64,000 nt of DNA from the NCBI GenBank assembly GCA_007692755.1, contig REBL01000159.1, positions 1 to 64,000 on the forward strand, read 5' to 3'. The notes beneath the pieces were generated by a model. It did no database searches. It was not told the DNA's origin and saw only the letters and a list, made by a program, of their open reading frames with translations. This DNA comes from Nodularia sp. (in: cyanobacteria) (GTDB lineage Bacteria > Cyanobacteriota > Cyanobacteriia > Cyanobacteriales > Nostocaceae). Positions 18,580 through 28,900 of this stretch are shown here, in pieces (position 1 is the stretch's first letter; every line of letters starts with the position of its first letter). A program made the translations under genes and the position numbers.

Positions 18580-20037
18580 TCACAAGCCTGCCCAAATTGT
18601 TAGGGGTTTTCCGACTTGTTTGTACAGTAGGCTGGAAAGTATGACACCGTTGTTATTGGCGGTGAGGCTTTTGTTGGGCTGGCGGAGAAATTCGTAGTAG
18701 CCGTTGTACAAGCCGTTATCGGATTGCAGATTTGTTTGGACAAATTTAGCTAATTTACTGGTATATTCGGTGTTATATAGTACGTGCCAGCCAAGGGCTG
18801 CTTTGGTACTGACAAATCGTAAATTTTGATGTTTTTCGCGGGTGTCTGTAATTGCTACCCAAGGTTGGCCATTGACAAATAAGCTGTTGTAAACGAAGTA
18901 GGGTGGACGGTCTAGGTTATCTTCGGTGACTGCTGTTAGTTGTCCGGTGGCACGATAACGGGCTTCTTGGGCGGCTAATATCCGATCTGCAAAAACTTTC
19001 GGTAAGGATTGAAATCCGGTTTCAATACCATCTAATATATAGGGTTGGCTGAGGACGTAGTTGTTCGCACCTGATTTTTCATAGTCTCGTTTGTCGTAAG
19101 GTATGCCTTCGCCGTAAAGATTGGCGTATGCGGTATTGGCTTGATATTCTAAAGCTTCATTGACATTTAAGCCCCACAGTTTCAGACCATAGGCGGCATA
19201 GTTTCCATAACCTAAGCGTCCTTCTTGGTTATATTGTTCTCTACCTTTGACGACGCTAGTACCATACATTTCACCTCTTCTGGTGAGGCGTTTAACTTGC
19301 CAATGATTCCAAACTTCTTCTGTTTGCGATCGCCACTGGGGATATTTGGAACCGACTATTTTTAACCACAGTGCCATTCTCCCTAAATCGATGGCTGACC
19401 AGCCAATTTCTTCGCGTTTGTCTAGTTGACCATAGTTAATGGGTAACAGAGTTTTGGAGTTATAAACTTTATTGGGGAGTTCTTCTTTATATAAGGGCAT
19501 AGTTGCTAAAGTCTGCAACATCACACCCATTTTTTGGTCAAATTCCGACTCAGAGACAATATCTAGTTCTTTAGCGCTGACCAAAGCGGCGATCGCAGCT
19601 GCTTGATCCCACATGGTGACCGAGGTAAATCCATCCACGGAATTGACTAAACCTGTTTCATCGTTCCAGTTACGTTGGAAGTATGACCAAGCTTGACGGG
19701 CGATCGCCATTTCCTCTGGGGTTAGTTGTCCGACGTTGGGCGCAACATAAGGAATAAAGGAGATAATAACTTGGTTAGGGCTAATGGGGTCGCCTGGTAA
19801 AACTAAAGATTCTGCGTCAAGTCTCGCCACTTCTTCTGGGTCAACTTCTGGTTCTTTCACGAGAGAAATCGGTTGAGTGATGGATGTTTCTGGTGTGTTT
19901 ACAGAAGCTGTCCGAGTCCGATTTAGATACTCAGACCACGAATTAAAAGCAGTGATTGCGATCGCGGCTGTGACTATTCCTCCTACGGAAGCCAGTATGG
20001 ATAACTTTTTTGATGGGGGTTCAAAATCAGAGGTCAT
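18580..20037 (-). CDS. DUF3131 family protein, membrane-anchored
   Basis: 485 residues. An N-terminal hydrophobic anchor (LSILASVGGIVTAAIAITAF, about 12-31) is followed by a proline-rich linker. From about residue 108 a DUF3131 domain begins, related to glucoamylase-like all-helical folds: ARQAWSYFQRNWNDETGLVNSVDGF, TMWDQAAAIAAL, EEIGWSAIDLGRMALWLKI and GYGNYAAYGLKLWGL. The C-terminal domain lies in the periplasm or outside. Its substrate is unknown; a polysaccharide is plausible because a cellulose-synthase-like glycosyltransferase and a decayed DUF3131 paralogue lie nearby. It converges with the pst operon. Confidence 0.88.
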   Translation of the reverse strand: MTSDFEPPSKKLSILASVGGIVTAAIAITAFNSWSEYLNRTRTASVNTPETSITQPISLVKEPEVDPEEVARLDAESLVLPGDPISPNQVIISFIPYVAPNVGQLTPEEMAIARQAWSYFQRNWNDETGLVNSVDGFTSVTMWDQAAAIAALVSAKELDIVSESEFDQKMGVMLQTLATMPLYKEELPNKVYNSKTLLPINYGQLDKREEIGWSAIDLGRMALWLKIVGSKYPQWRSQTEEVWNHWQVKRLTRRGEMYGTSVVKGREQYNQEGRLGYGNYAAYGLKLWGLNVNEALEYQANTAYANLYGEGIPYDKRDYEKSGANNYVLSQPYILDGIETGFQSLPKVFADRILAAQEARYRATGQLTAVTEDNLDRPPYFVYNSLFVNGQPWVAITDTREKHQNLRFVSTKAALGWHVLYNTEYTSKLAKFVQTNLQSDNGLYNGYYEFLRQPNKSLTANNNGVILSSLLYKQVGKPLTIWAGL

Positions 20038-20631
20038 TTTTGTTTAGGGTTTTGTGGTGTTAGTTAATATACGATTTTACTGACCATATTGACCTTTCCC
20101 CGCCATGAATAGACGGTGTACACACAAGTCTTATAAAGTTGCCTAACAGCGTTTCGATCCCCCCTAGCCCCCCTTGAAAAGGGGGGAACTAGAATCAAAG
20201 TCCCCCTTTTTAAGGGGGATTTAGGGGGATCAGATTATTTGTGTGTACACGGTAGCCGCCATGAATAGACGGGGATTCTAAGGGGTAAGGAAATTTAAGC
20301 GCAAAGGTACGCTGAGTTAAAATTTGAGTCGTAATTATCCTGAGAGGGTGTTGTTATTGTAGGCGCTTGCGCCGGTGTCTCGATTGCGAACATTAGTAAA
20401 CAAGTTAGCCGCAACGGATAATTGACCTAATTGCCTTAAAAAACGTAAGTTAAGTATTTATAATTATTACTATAATTATTATTATAAATATTATACAGCA
20501 TTATTTAATATTCCTTTGAGCAATAGATAAAAAATTGATAACAAAATATTGCAAATTTGGAGTATTGAACTATACTTAGCAACGGGTAATAATTTCATTG
20601 CCTAACTTGCAGTACAACAGGTGTATCTCAG
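20038..20631. other. intergenic region with MITE-like insertion
   Basis: This 594-base gap separates the two divergent DUF3131 sequences. Apart from the element at 20,116-20,250 it shows single copies of dispersed repeats (a GCAAAGGTACGCTGAG unit near 20,300 and TAGGCGCTTGCGCC near 20,361) and then AT-rich DNA leading to the pseudogene start. No further gene is seen. Confidence 0.6.
20116..20250. mobile_element. MITE-like element, copy 1
   Basis: Terminal inverted repeats GTGTACACACAA and TTGTGTGTACAC bound a 135-base non-coding segment. A 16-base direct repeat, CGCCATGAATAGACGG, lies at its left edge (20,101-20,116) and just beyond its right edge (20,257-20,272), like a target duplication. 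Inside is a near-palindrome of C-runs and G-runs (CCCCCCTTGAAAAGGGGGG), a common Nostocales repeat. No transposase is encoded. A relative is found at 25,694-25,869. Confidence 0.65.
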
Positions 20632-21149
20632 GTGATTATAGAATCTGTATTGTATGAAATAACTAGTCAGGAACCATTGGTCTGTTCTTCAGAGGTAAGG
20701 CTTTGTAATCCTTGTGTGATTATTGCCGCCCCCGATAACTTTTATCCCCAGCCACTAGTTCCAGAAATATATAACACACCTGAGTCTACTATGCCCATAG
20801 TAGAAATACTATACCCAGATATTCCCCAGGATACTCCTAAAAAACCTACTACACTTACTAATATTCCAGCACGATTAATTCAAGAGGCTGATCAAATTGC
20901 TGCCCAACGTGCTTGGAAATACTTTGGACGCAATTGGAACCCGCAAACAGGTTTAGTAAATTCAGTGGATCATCTACCGTGGACAACTTGGTGGGATTAA
21001 GGCAGTGCTTTATTCGGAATTCATGCTGCTAGACAGTTAGATTTATTACCAAATTATGTTTTTCAAACGCGTCTCAATACTTTACTAATGCTGTTATTTT
21101 AGAAAGTTTACTTTACCAAGCTAGAAATAGACAACCATTTATTTTTTAA
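20632..21149 (+). pseudogene. decayed DUF3131 gene
   Basis: The first 122 codons (GTG start at 20632) end in AAQRAWKYFGRNWNPQTGLVNSVD and TTWWD, matching the start of the DUF3131 domain in the intact neighbour. The next codon is TAA (20,998), where the intact gene has a glutamine after MWD. Reading on in the same frame gives GIHAARQLDLLPNYVFQTRLNTLLM, matching the next part of the family. A shifted frame then gives NAVILESLLYQARNRQPF, matching the family C-terminus. So one nonsense change and one large internal deletion with a frame shift have removed most of the domain. It sits 18 bases before the glycosyltransferase and was probably in its operon. Confidence 0.85.
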
Positions 21150-21167
21150 TTTTCTTTCAGGTGCAAT

Positions 21168-23168
21168 ATGGCTTCAGTCTCTATTCTTAATGATGCAATA
21201 AAATTTCCCGGTAATAGCCGTTCCAGCCTCAAAAAAAGAACGCTGCTGTTTCGCTATTTGGCAGAAATAAATTTAATTTTTGGTGCTTGGTATTTGCATT
21301 GGCGGATTAGTAACTCTATCAACTTTGATGCCCTGTGGCTTTCGGTTCCCTTATTATTAGCCGAAATTTACAGCTACTTCGGCGGAGTCATGTTTGTCAT
21401 TGGACTTTGGCGACCCTTAGTCAGACAAATTAAATCTCTCGACAAGCTAATACCAGCCATACCCATCTCTGATTGGCCGACTGTAGATGTCTTTGTTACT
21501 TGCTATAACGAGCCGCCAGAAATTGTAGAAGCAACGGCTAGAGAAGCTTTAGGAATGGATTACCCCACCATCAAGTTACGAGTTTATATCTTGGATGATG
21601 GTAATTCACCAGAAATGCGAACCATGTCAGAAAGATTATGTATTGAAGATTTACAATCACCATTATTGCAATACGAAGCTAATCGCATTGATGCAGAACG
21701 TTCTACCCTGCTAGAACGTCTAGAAGAATTAAATAATTTGCAACCGGATTTACAAGCGGCTGAACAATGGTTACAAACTTCTTCTTCCGCAGCAGATAAT
21801 CCGATGAAATTTTTAAATAGTCTGCGGCAATTTATTTTATGGTTAAATCTTCCTGAAAAAAGTAGTATTAGTAATAAAATAAATACTATCCAAGAACGTC
21901 TAACTACAGAGCGACACTTATTAGAATCTGCCATTTACCAAAAAGAATTAGAACTAGTTGAACTAGCTCGTTTACGCTATATTGCTCGACCCAAAGAACC
22001 AGGAATACAACATCACGCCAAAGCTGATAATCTCAACTATGCGATTTTCTCCGGCGAAACGGTAGGGGATTTCATCCTGACTTTAGATGCAGATCATATT
22101 CCCAAGCCCCACTTTCTCAAGCGAGTTTTACCGTATTTCTCTACTTACAATTTTTCCACAGGAAAGTACGAAACAAACAAAATTGCTTTTGTCCAGACAC
22201 CCGAAGATTTTTACAATATTCCCTCTGGCGATCCTTTTGATCATCGCGCCAGTTTATTTTATGGGCTGTTGCAACAGGGTAAAGATGGCATGAATGCCGC
22301 TTTCTATACAGGTACAAATGCCGTATTAAGAAGAGAAGCATTAATTAGTGTAGGACTACAATATTTTGCCGATGAATACGCCAAAGATGTACAGCGTTTA
22401 GATGAATTTGAATTAATTGGTGGTGTATCCAGCAACAGTATTACCGAAGATATGAATACAGCTATGCGCTTACATTGTGCTGGCTGGAAATCTGTTTATC
22501 ATAATGAACTTTTAGCCGAAGGATTAGCGCCTGATGATTTGAGTTCTACGTTGAAACAGAAACTACGTTGGGCGCAAGGAACTATACAAGTCTTAGTCAG
22601 AGAAAATCCCCTGACTAAAGCCGGATTAAGCTTTTGGCAAAAGTTGCAATATTTCCAAACCATGTATAGTTATTTTTCAGGTTTTGCGACTTTTGTATTT
22701 ATCTTGTGTCCAATTATCTATTTTTTCACAGGAATTGTCCCCGTGAAAATATATGATCTCGATTTTGCTATACACTTCTTCCCAGCTTTTATCATTAATC
22801 GCCTCACCTTTCTCGCTGCTACTTGGGGGATTTCCGCTAGAGAAATATGGCGTTCAGAACAATATGCCATCGCCTTATTTCCTTTATTAATGCAAGCCGT
22901 GTGGAGTGTATTTTCTGGTCAACCCATTAAATTCCAAGTTACACCCAAGCAGCGACAATCAGGAATATATCTCCGGCTGATTTGGCCACAGCTAGTTGTC
23001 TTTGTCCTGACTATCTTAGGCATAGTCTGGAGCCTTTATCGTTTTGCAACAGGAACTTTAAATACTCCCTGGGTTTATTTACTCAATGGTGCTTGGTCTA
23101 TCTACAACCTGTCATTAATTTGGGCAATTATTCATGCCTCTATTTGGCAACCGAAGTCTAATTCATAA
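21168..23168 (+). CDS. cellulose-synthase-like family 2 glycosyltransferase
   Basis: Membrane glycosyltransferase (666 residues) of the BcsA type. Two hydrophobic spans lie near residues 30-85 and several more after about 500. The GT2 signature is complete: the YILDDG aspartates near 140, LDADH near 305, the catalytic TEDM near 425 and the acceptor motif LKQKLRWAQG (Q/RxxRW). It should polymerise a beta-linked sugar from a UDP-sugar and move it across the membrane. About 110 extra helical residues lie between the DDG motif and HHAKADNLNYA. No PilZ domain is visible. Partner bcs genes are absent; only the broken DUF3131 gene precedes it. Confidence 0.9.
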   Translation: MASVSILNDAIKFPGNSRSSLKKRTLLFRYLAEINLIFGAWYLHWRISNSINFDALWLSVPLLLAEIYSYFGGVMFVIGLWRPLVRQIKSLDKLIPAIPISDWPTVDVFVTCYNEPPEIVEATAREALGMDYPTIKLRVYILDDGNSPEMRTMSERLCIEDLQSPLLQYEANRIDAERSTLLERLEELNNLQPDLQAAEQWLQTSSSAADNPMKFLNSLRQFILWLNLPEKSSISNKINTIQERLTTERHLLESAIYQKELELVELARLRYIARPKEPGIQHHAKADNLNYAIFSGETVGDFILTLDADHIPKPHFLKRVLPYFSTYNFSTGKYETNKIAFVQTPEDFYNIPSGDPFDHRASLFYGLLQQGKDGMNAAFYTGTNAVLRREALISVGLQYFADEYAKDVQRLDEFELIGGVSSNSITEDMNTAMRLHCAGWKSVYHNELLAEGLAPDDLSSTLKQKLRWAQGTIQVLVRENPLTKAGLSFWQKLQYFQTMYSYFSGFATFVFILCPIIYFFTGIVPVKIYDLDFAIHFFPAFIINRLTFLAATWGISAREIWRSEQYAIALFPLLMQAVWSVFSGQPIKFQVTPKQRQSGIYLRLIWPQLVVFVLTILGIVWSLYRFATGTLNTPWVYLLNGAWSIYNLSLIWAIIHASIWQPKSNS

Positions 23169-23358
23169 TCAAGAATTAGCATTACTGAATATGAGGATAA
23201 AATTCAATCTCTTAAACTTTTACTCTTTGCGCCTCTGCGTCTCTGCGTGAAACAAATTTCTGATTCAGCTATTAGTAAAGCTTCATAAAGCTTGCTTTTT
23301 TCTCCATCAAATGTAAAAATCAAGACATATCTAATAAAACAAATTAAAGGTAAACTCT

Positions 23359-23685
23359 ATGAATCCCACAGTCAAAATACTTGAGCCTTCAGGCATTTTA
23401 AATGCAGTTAAGGGTAATGAACTCCGCCGTGAAATTACTAATCTTACATCTACAGGGGCTGATATTGTCTTAATTGACTTGAAAAATGTCAATTTTATTG
23501 ATAGTTCAGGTTTAGGTGCTTTAGTTTCGTCAATGCAAGCAGTAAAACAAGCTAATGGGAAACTCTTTGTTTGCTCTGTTAGTTCTCAAGTGAAGATGAT
23601 TTTTGAATTGACGAAAATGGATAGAATTTTACACATTTTTGAGACTAGAGATGAATTTAATAGTCAAGTGTTAGCCACACAATAG
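23359..23685 (+). CDS. STAS-domain anti-sigma factor antagonist
   Basis: Compact 108-residue STAS protein of the SpoIIAA/RsbV type. The phosphorylatable serine lies in NFIDSSGLGALVSSM (about residues 48-62). In partner switching, the unphosphorylated form captures the HATPase kinase partner and frees its target. Candidate partners are the PP2C phosphatase at 23,817 (which would reactivate it) and the HATPase protein at 25,159 (which would phosphorylate it). The trio resembles the HmpU/V/W partner-switch that controls hormogonium development in N. punctiforme; orthology is a guess. Confidence 0.9.
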   Translation: MNPTVKILEPSGILNAVKGNELRREITNLTSTGADIVLIDLKNVNFIDSSGLGALVSSMQAVKQANGKLFVCSVSSQVKMIFELTKMDRILHIFETRDEFNSQVLATQ

Positions 23686-23816
23686 TTTATTTCTCTCACG
23701 CAGGGGCGCAGAGAAGAAAGTAGTAAATCTAAATTCCTCAAATTCTCTGTTTCCTCTGCGTTTGGTATGGGCTACGCGAATTGAAAAAATAACTTTCTCT
23801 GCTTAGAGAAAATTAT

Positions 23817-24977
23817 CTAAGCAAAAGTAATTTTAAGTAGAGATAAATCATCATCAAAATTATTACAGCCGCTAAGACTTTGAATCTGTGCTAATACTTC
23901 TTCAAGGTTAGAGATATTTGCCTGACTCCAGTGAATTAATAAATCAAAAAAAGCATTGAAACCCCAAATTTTACCATCTGGTTGTAGAACTTCATAAGCA
24001 CCATCACTAAAGAGGTATAAAGTGCTGTTTTCCGGAATTTCTAAACTATCCACTTGAAAATCAATATCAGGGATAAAACCAATTGGCAAATCCAAAGAAC
24101 CTAGCTGTTTAATATCTGTAGCATCTTGATTCAGCAGCACACCTGATGGATGTCCAGCATTAGCATAAATTAATCGCTGTTTTAGACGATTGTAAACTCC
24201 ATACCAAATTGTGAAATACTTATTGCCATGACTACTCATTTGAAAACTATGATTAAGCGCTTTTAAAACTTCGCCGGGATGAGAAAAATTAGTATTGGGT
24301 AGAGACTGCGATCGCAAGACATTCAACACAGACACAGACAGTAGTGCTGAACCTACCCCATGTCCTGAAACATCTAAGAGATAAATAGCCAAATTATCAT
24401 CATCAATCCAGTAATAGTCGAAGCAATCTCCCCCCAATTGTGTTGACGGAACAAACAAAGCCTCTGTAGTTACAGCACCTACAAGGGGTGATGGTAAGAG
24501 CGATCGCACATAATCAGCAGCTTCAGCTAACTCAGCTTCTAAATTTTGGTTTAACTTCTCCAAAGCTAACTGTTTATTTTTCAAATCATGATTGAGCTGA
24601 TATAACCTCAAACCTGCTCTTACCCGCGCCTTCAACTCATTCATTTCAATTGGCTTAGAAATAAACTCATCCGCGCCAGCATCTAATCCCTGAATTCGCT
24701 CCCCCTCTTCTCCTGGTGCTGCTCCCTTAGCAGTCAGCAAAATAAAAAAACTTGTTGCCAAATTGGGATCTTCCTTAACTTGACGACACACCTCCAATCC
24801 ATCTATTCCTGACATGACCCAATCACAGATAATCAAAGCCGGATGTAATAATTTCGCCTGGATAATTCCTTCTTCCCCACCACTGGTCACAGTGGTATCA
24901 TAACCCTGATTTTGCAGTGTTCTTTTCAATGCTGCCCGCACTATAGGATCATCATCAATAATCAGTATTTTAAACAT
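23817..24977 (-). CDS. response regulator with PP2C-type (SpoIIE/RsbU) phosphatase domain
   Basis: 386 residues. The receiver domain (1-120) has LIIDDDP, the aspartate in LIICDWVMSGIDG near 53 and the lysine in FISKPIEMNE. A helical linker (about 130-165) joins it to a PP2C/SpoIIE phosphatase domain with GGDCFDYYWID, LLDVSGHGVGSALLS, YANAGHPSG and LYLFSDGAYE, keeping the metal-binding aspartates. It would dephosphorylate a STAS antagonist in response to a histidine kinase signal. It lies on the strand opposite the STAS and HATPase genes. The downstream hybrid kinase is a possible phosphate donor. Confidence 0.92.
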   Translation of the reverse strand: MFKILIIDDDPIVRAALKRTLQNQGYDTTVTSGGEEGIIQAKLLHPALIICDWVMSGIDGLEVCRQVKEDPNLATSFFILLTAKGAAPGEEGERIQGLDAGADEFISKPIEMNELKARVRAGLRLYQLNHDLKNKQLALEKLNQNLEAELAEAADYVRSLLPSPLVGAVTTEALFVPSTQLGGDCFDYYWIDDDNLAIYLLDVSGHGVGSALLSVSVLNVLRSQSLPNTNFSHPGEVLKALNHSFQMSSHGNKYFTIWYGVYNRLKQRLIYANAGHPSGVLLNQDATDIKQLGSLDLPIGFIPDIDFQVDSLEIPENSTLYLFSDGAYEVLQPDGKIWGFNAFFDLLIHWSQANISNLEEVLAQIQSLSGCNNFDDDLSLLKITFA

Positions 24978-25158
24978 AAATTTTAACTAAAACTAAATTT
25001 ATAGCAACTCGCATTAAATAAACATTTGTCTTTTGTGAGCTTTACAGTTCGTTTCATAAAATTCATCTCATCTTCACGAAAAATTGTTATAACTAATCTA
25101 GCAATAAAAAAGTTTTATTATTTTCACGACAGAAATTAAAATATTACCAAGCTGAAGA

Positions 25159-25575
25159 ATGAATACAACAATTCATCTCAAAGTTAAAACAGACCTGGAT
25201 GATACAGCCAAAGTTTTATCATGGTTTGAGCAAATCAATCAACCTCCTCTTCTTAATCAAAAAGTTTGGTGGCAATGTCAAACCTTACTGATTGAAGGTT
25301 TTGCCAATATTGTAGAACACGCACACAAAAATTTACCTGAAGAAATTCCCATTGAGTTAGAAGTTGTGCGGTTAAGTGACTGTATAGAAATTCGTATCTG
25401 GTCTCTTGGTCAAGCATTTGACTTGGAACAGCAATTAAAAATAACACCTGAATTGACAGATAATTTTTTAGAAAGAGGTCGTGGTTTAAAAATTATCTCT
25501 TCAATAGCTGAAGAATTAAGTTATCTTCCCACAGATGATCATCGCCATTGTCTATTCTTAAAAATTAAATATTAA
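25159..25575 (+). CDS. HATPase anti-sigma-type serine kinase (RsbW/SpoIIAB family)
   Basis: 138 residues with the GHKL-kinase N box EGFANIVEHAHKN (about 44-56), a degenerate middle (RIWSLGQAFD) and GRGLKIISSIAEELSY near the end. It is the third member of the partner-switching set and would phosphorylate the STAS protein and bind its regulatory target when that is phosphorylated. No sigma factor is nearby, so the target is unknown. It is divergent from the phosphatase gene. Confidence 0.88.
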   Translation: MNTTIHLKVKTDLDDTAKVLSWFEQINQPPLLNQKVWWQCQTLLIEGFANIVEHAHKNLPEEIPIELEVVRLSDCIEIRIWSLGQAFDLEQQLKITPELTDNFLERGRGLKIISSIAEELSYLPTDDHRHCLFLKIKY

Positions 25576-25693
25576 GTTTTCAATATTTCCCCAATAGACT
25601 GAATTAGGATGTGGAGAAACAAACAACCTTCTCTGATGAGACGCTATTATGCCCCCATAGGCGCAGCGTCTCCCCTTCTCCCAAAGGACTACA

Positions 25694-25869
25694 GTGTACA
25701 GACAAGTAGAAAAACTTGGTCTAGGTAGGGTGTGTTATGGACGTTAGTCCTAACGCACCGATAATCGAGGATGGTGGGTTGCACTACGTGAAAAAACAAC
25801 ACCTGTTGCTACAACTGTGGAAACCCCGAAAAAAAAGATTTGGTGTAATTCAATCATTTGTGTGTACAC
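25694..25869. mobile_element. MITE-like element, copy 2
   Basis: The ends, GTGTACAGACAAGT and ATTTGTGTGTACAC, match those of the element at 20,116. The region just beyond the right end (AGTAGCTGCC) also resembles the flank of copy 1 (GGTAGCCGCC), so the element may extend a few bases further. The 176-base interior differs from copy 1 and holds another dispersed repeat (TAGGGTGTGTTATGG ... CTAACGCACCG). No coding capacity. Confidence 0.6.
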
Positions 25870-25907
25870 AGTAGCTGCCAAAGGCAGAAAGACGCAAATC
25901 AAGAGAG

Positions 25908-28900
25908 TTAATTTGCTGCTAAAAAAACTTTAATTTCTTGGATAAAGCCTTCTAATTCTGCTATTAATTCAGTTGTACCGACACACTTATGTTCATGACT
26001 CATTTGTTCTAATTTTTCTGCGGCTTGCTGTATAAATATAGCTCCTATATTGGCACTTGCACCCTTAAGATGATGTGCTTCTCGCGCTAGTTGTGGAAAA
26101 TCATTAGTAGCGATCGCAGCTTTGGTAGCTTCTAAATGTAACTGGCTATCTTCAACGAATATTTGTAATAATTCTAATTCAAATTCGGTGTTATTTTCAG
26201 AAAGCTGGTGTAAATGTTCCCAATCAATTGCCAGTTCAATATTAACATTTGCAGTCAATATTACTTGGCTCCAATGCTCCAGAACTGCTGCTAACTTTTC
26301 TTTTTTTACTGGTTTACTCAAATAATCATTCATCCCAGCATTTAAACAGTTTTGTTGGTCTTGTTTCATCGCATTAGCTGTCATAGCAATGATTACGGGT
26401 TGGCGCTCAAGAAGACGACGAATTTCTCTGGTAGTTTCTAAACCATCTAAAATTGGCATTTGACAATCCATGAGAATTAAGTCATAGGGAATTGTTTCTA
26501 ATAGCTGTAAAACTTCTTGACCATTACCTGCAACATCAGCTTCATAACCTAAATTTTGCAGTTGTTTCAAGGCAACTTTTTGATTTACTAAATTATCTTC
26601 TGCTACCAAAACTCTCAACTTGGATTTAGTTAAGCTGGTTTTGTGAATAATTGGTTGCTCAACTTTGGAATAATTTGGTCGGCTTTCCAAGATATTCATG
26701 ATTATATCAAGTAGCCGAGATGGTTTGACAGGTTTGACCAAATAACTGGCAAATCCTATATTTAACGCTTTTTGAACTTCATCTCTTTGATTAGTAGAGG
26801 TCAATATAATCATGGGAATATCCGCAATCAGAGAATTTGCTTTAATTTGTATTCCCAAAGTTAAACCATCTACTTCTGGCATTTGCATATCAATCAAAGC
26901 CACATCATAAGGCATTCCTTTTTCAGCAGCAGTTTGTAAAGCATTGAAGGCTTGGGCAGCACTCGCCACCTCATCTACCTGCATTCCCCAACGGGTAGCT
27001 TGATGATAGATAATTTTACGGTTGGTAGCATTATCATCCACCACTAACAAACGCCGATGGGTGAGAATTTCCCCATCCTGGACAGGGGAAACAGGCTGAG
27101 ACTGCTTCGTAAAAGTTAGCTCAAACCAAAATTGAGATCCTTTTCCTAGTTGACTATTAACTCCAATTTTTCCCCCCATCAAGCCTACTAAGTGCTGACA
27201 AATAGCTAGTCCCAAACCTGTGCCACCGTACCTGCGAGTAATGGAAGCATCTACTTGGGTAAATGGCTGGAATAGTTTGCTTTGGTCTTCAGCGGAAATC
27301 CCGATACCTGTATCTGTGACCGAAAAATTGACGGTGACTGTGTTGGGAGTTTGCGAACGCAGTTCGACTCGAACGATAATTTCTCCCGTAGTGGTAAACT
27401 TGATGGCGTTACCAATCAGATTCATCAAAATTTGTCGCAACCGACTAGCATCACCTTGGAGATAAACCGGAACGTTGCGATGAATCAATCCGGCAATTTC
27501 CAATTCTTGCTGATGAGCTTGGGGTGCTAATAATTCTAAAACTTCTTCCACACAATTAGATAAGTCAAAATCTAAAGTTTCCAGCATCATTTCGCCGACT
27601 TCTAGTTTTGATAGATCCAAAATTTCATTGATTAAGGATAAAAGCGCATCGCCGCTAATCCGAATTATCTCCGCAAAATCGCGCTGCTCTCTATTCAAAT
27701 CAGTTTCTAATAATAAGCCAGTCATCCCCAACACAGCATTCATGGGGGTGCGAATTTCATGACTCATATTTGCTAAAAAAGCACTTTTGGATTGAGAAGC
27801 TAATTCGGCTTGTTCGCGGGCAATTTCTAGTTCTTGTCGTTGGAGTGTTTCTACTTTTAGTAAATTGGCTTGAGCTAAAGCAATACCGACTTGATCAGCA
27901 AGCGATCGCAACAGTTCTATTTCCCAATTTTTCCATTTTCGGGGATGATTACATTGATGGGAAATTAGTAATCCCCACAGTTTATTTTGCATAAAAATGG
28001 GAATTACAAGATTAGCTTTGACCTGAAATTCTTCTAATAATTGTTTATGACAAGGCTCAATATCAGATTTTTCTATATTATTAATAATTCCTATTCTACC
28101 TTCATAGAATTTCTGAAGATAACTCTCTGTCAAACAAGAGTCAGCGACATTTCTACCCATAACCACGGGTAAATCCGGAATTATGGCTTCTTTGAGAATT
28201 GTGACAGAACAATCGGATTGCAGTTGCGAGATCAGTACCCGATCTGCTCGCAATAGTTTCTGCACTTCTGTAACGCTAGTTTGCAGAATTTCATCAATTT
28301 GTAACGACTCGCGAATTTTTAAAGTAACATCGGCTAATAATTGCGATGCGGAAGCCGCCGCAAGGCTTCGCAAGTTTTGCTGCTGTACTTCTTCCTCGGC
28401 TTGTTTGCGCTCGGTGATATCAATACCAGTAGCAATAATATATTCAATGTTACCTTGTTCGTCCTTCAAGTTAGCATTAGTCCAAGCAATTAAGCGCCGA
28501 TTACCATCTTTTGTTAACCAGTAATTTTCGTAGTTTTGGAATTTATGACCAGAAGCTGCTTGCTTTATAATAGCTTTGACTGGTTCTATCTCTTGAGGAA
28601 TTAAAAATATGTTCCAAATATATCTATCTTGTACTTCACTAAATGAATAACCAGTTACCTGCTCACAAGCTTGATTAAAGCGCACAATTTGCCCTTGTAA
28701 ATCCATTACTACTACTAAAGCACTAGCTGTATCTAGGACAGCTGAAATAAAGTTACGTTCGGTTTTTATGACTTCTTCTGTACGTGTTCTCTCAGTCACC
28801 TCTCGATAAATCAGGTAGTAAACACAAGATAGAATTATCAAACACAGACAAATAGCGATCGCCACTGTTACAATAGTGTTACGTCTGCTGACTCTTACTG

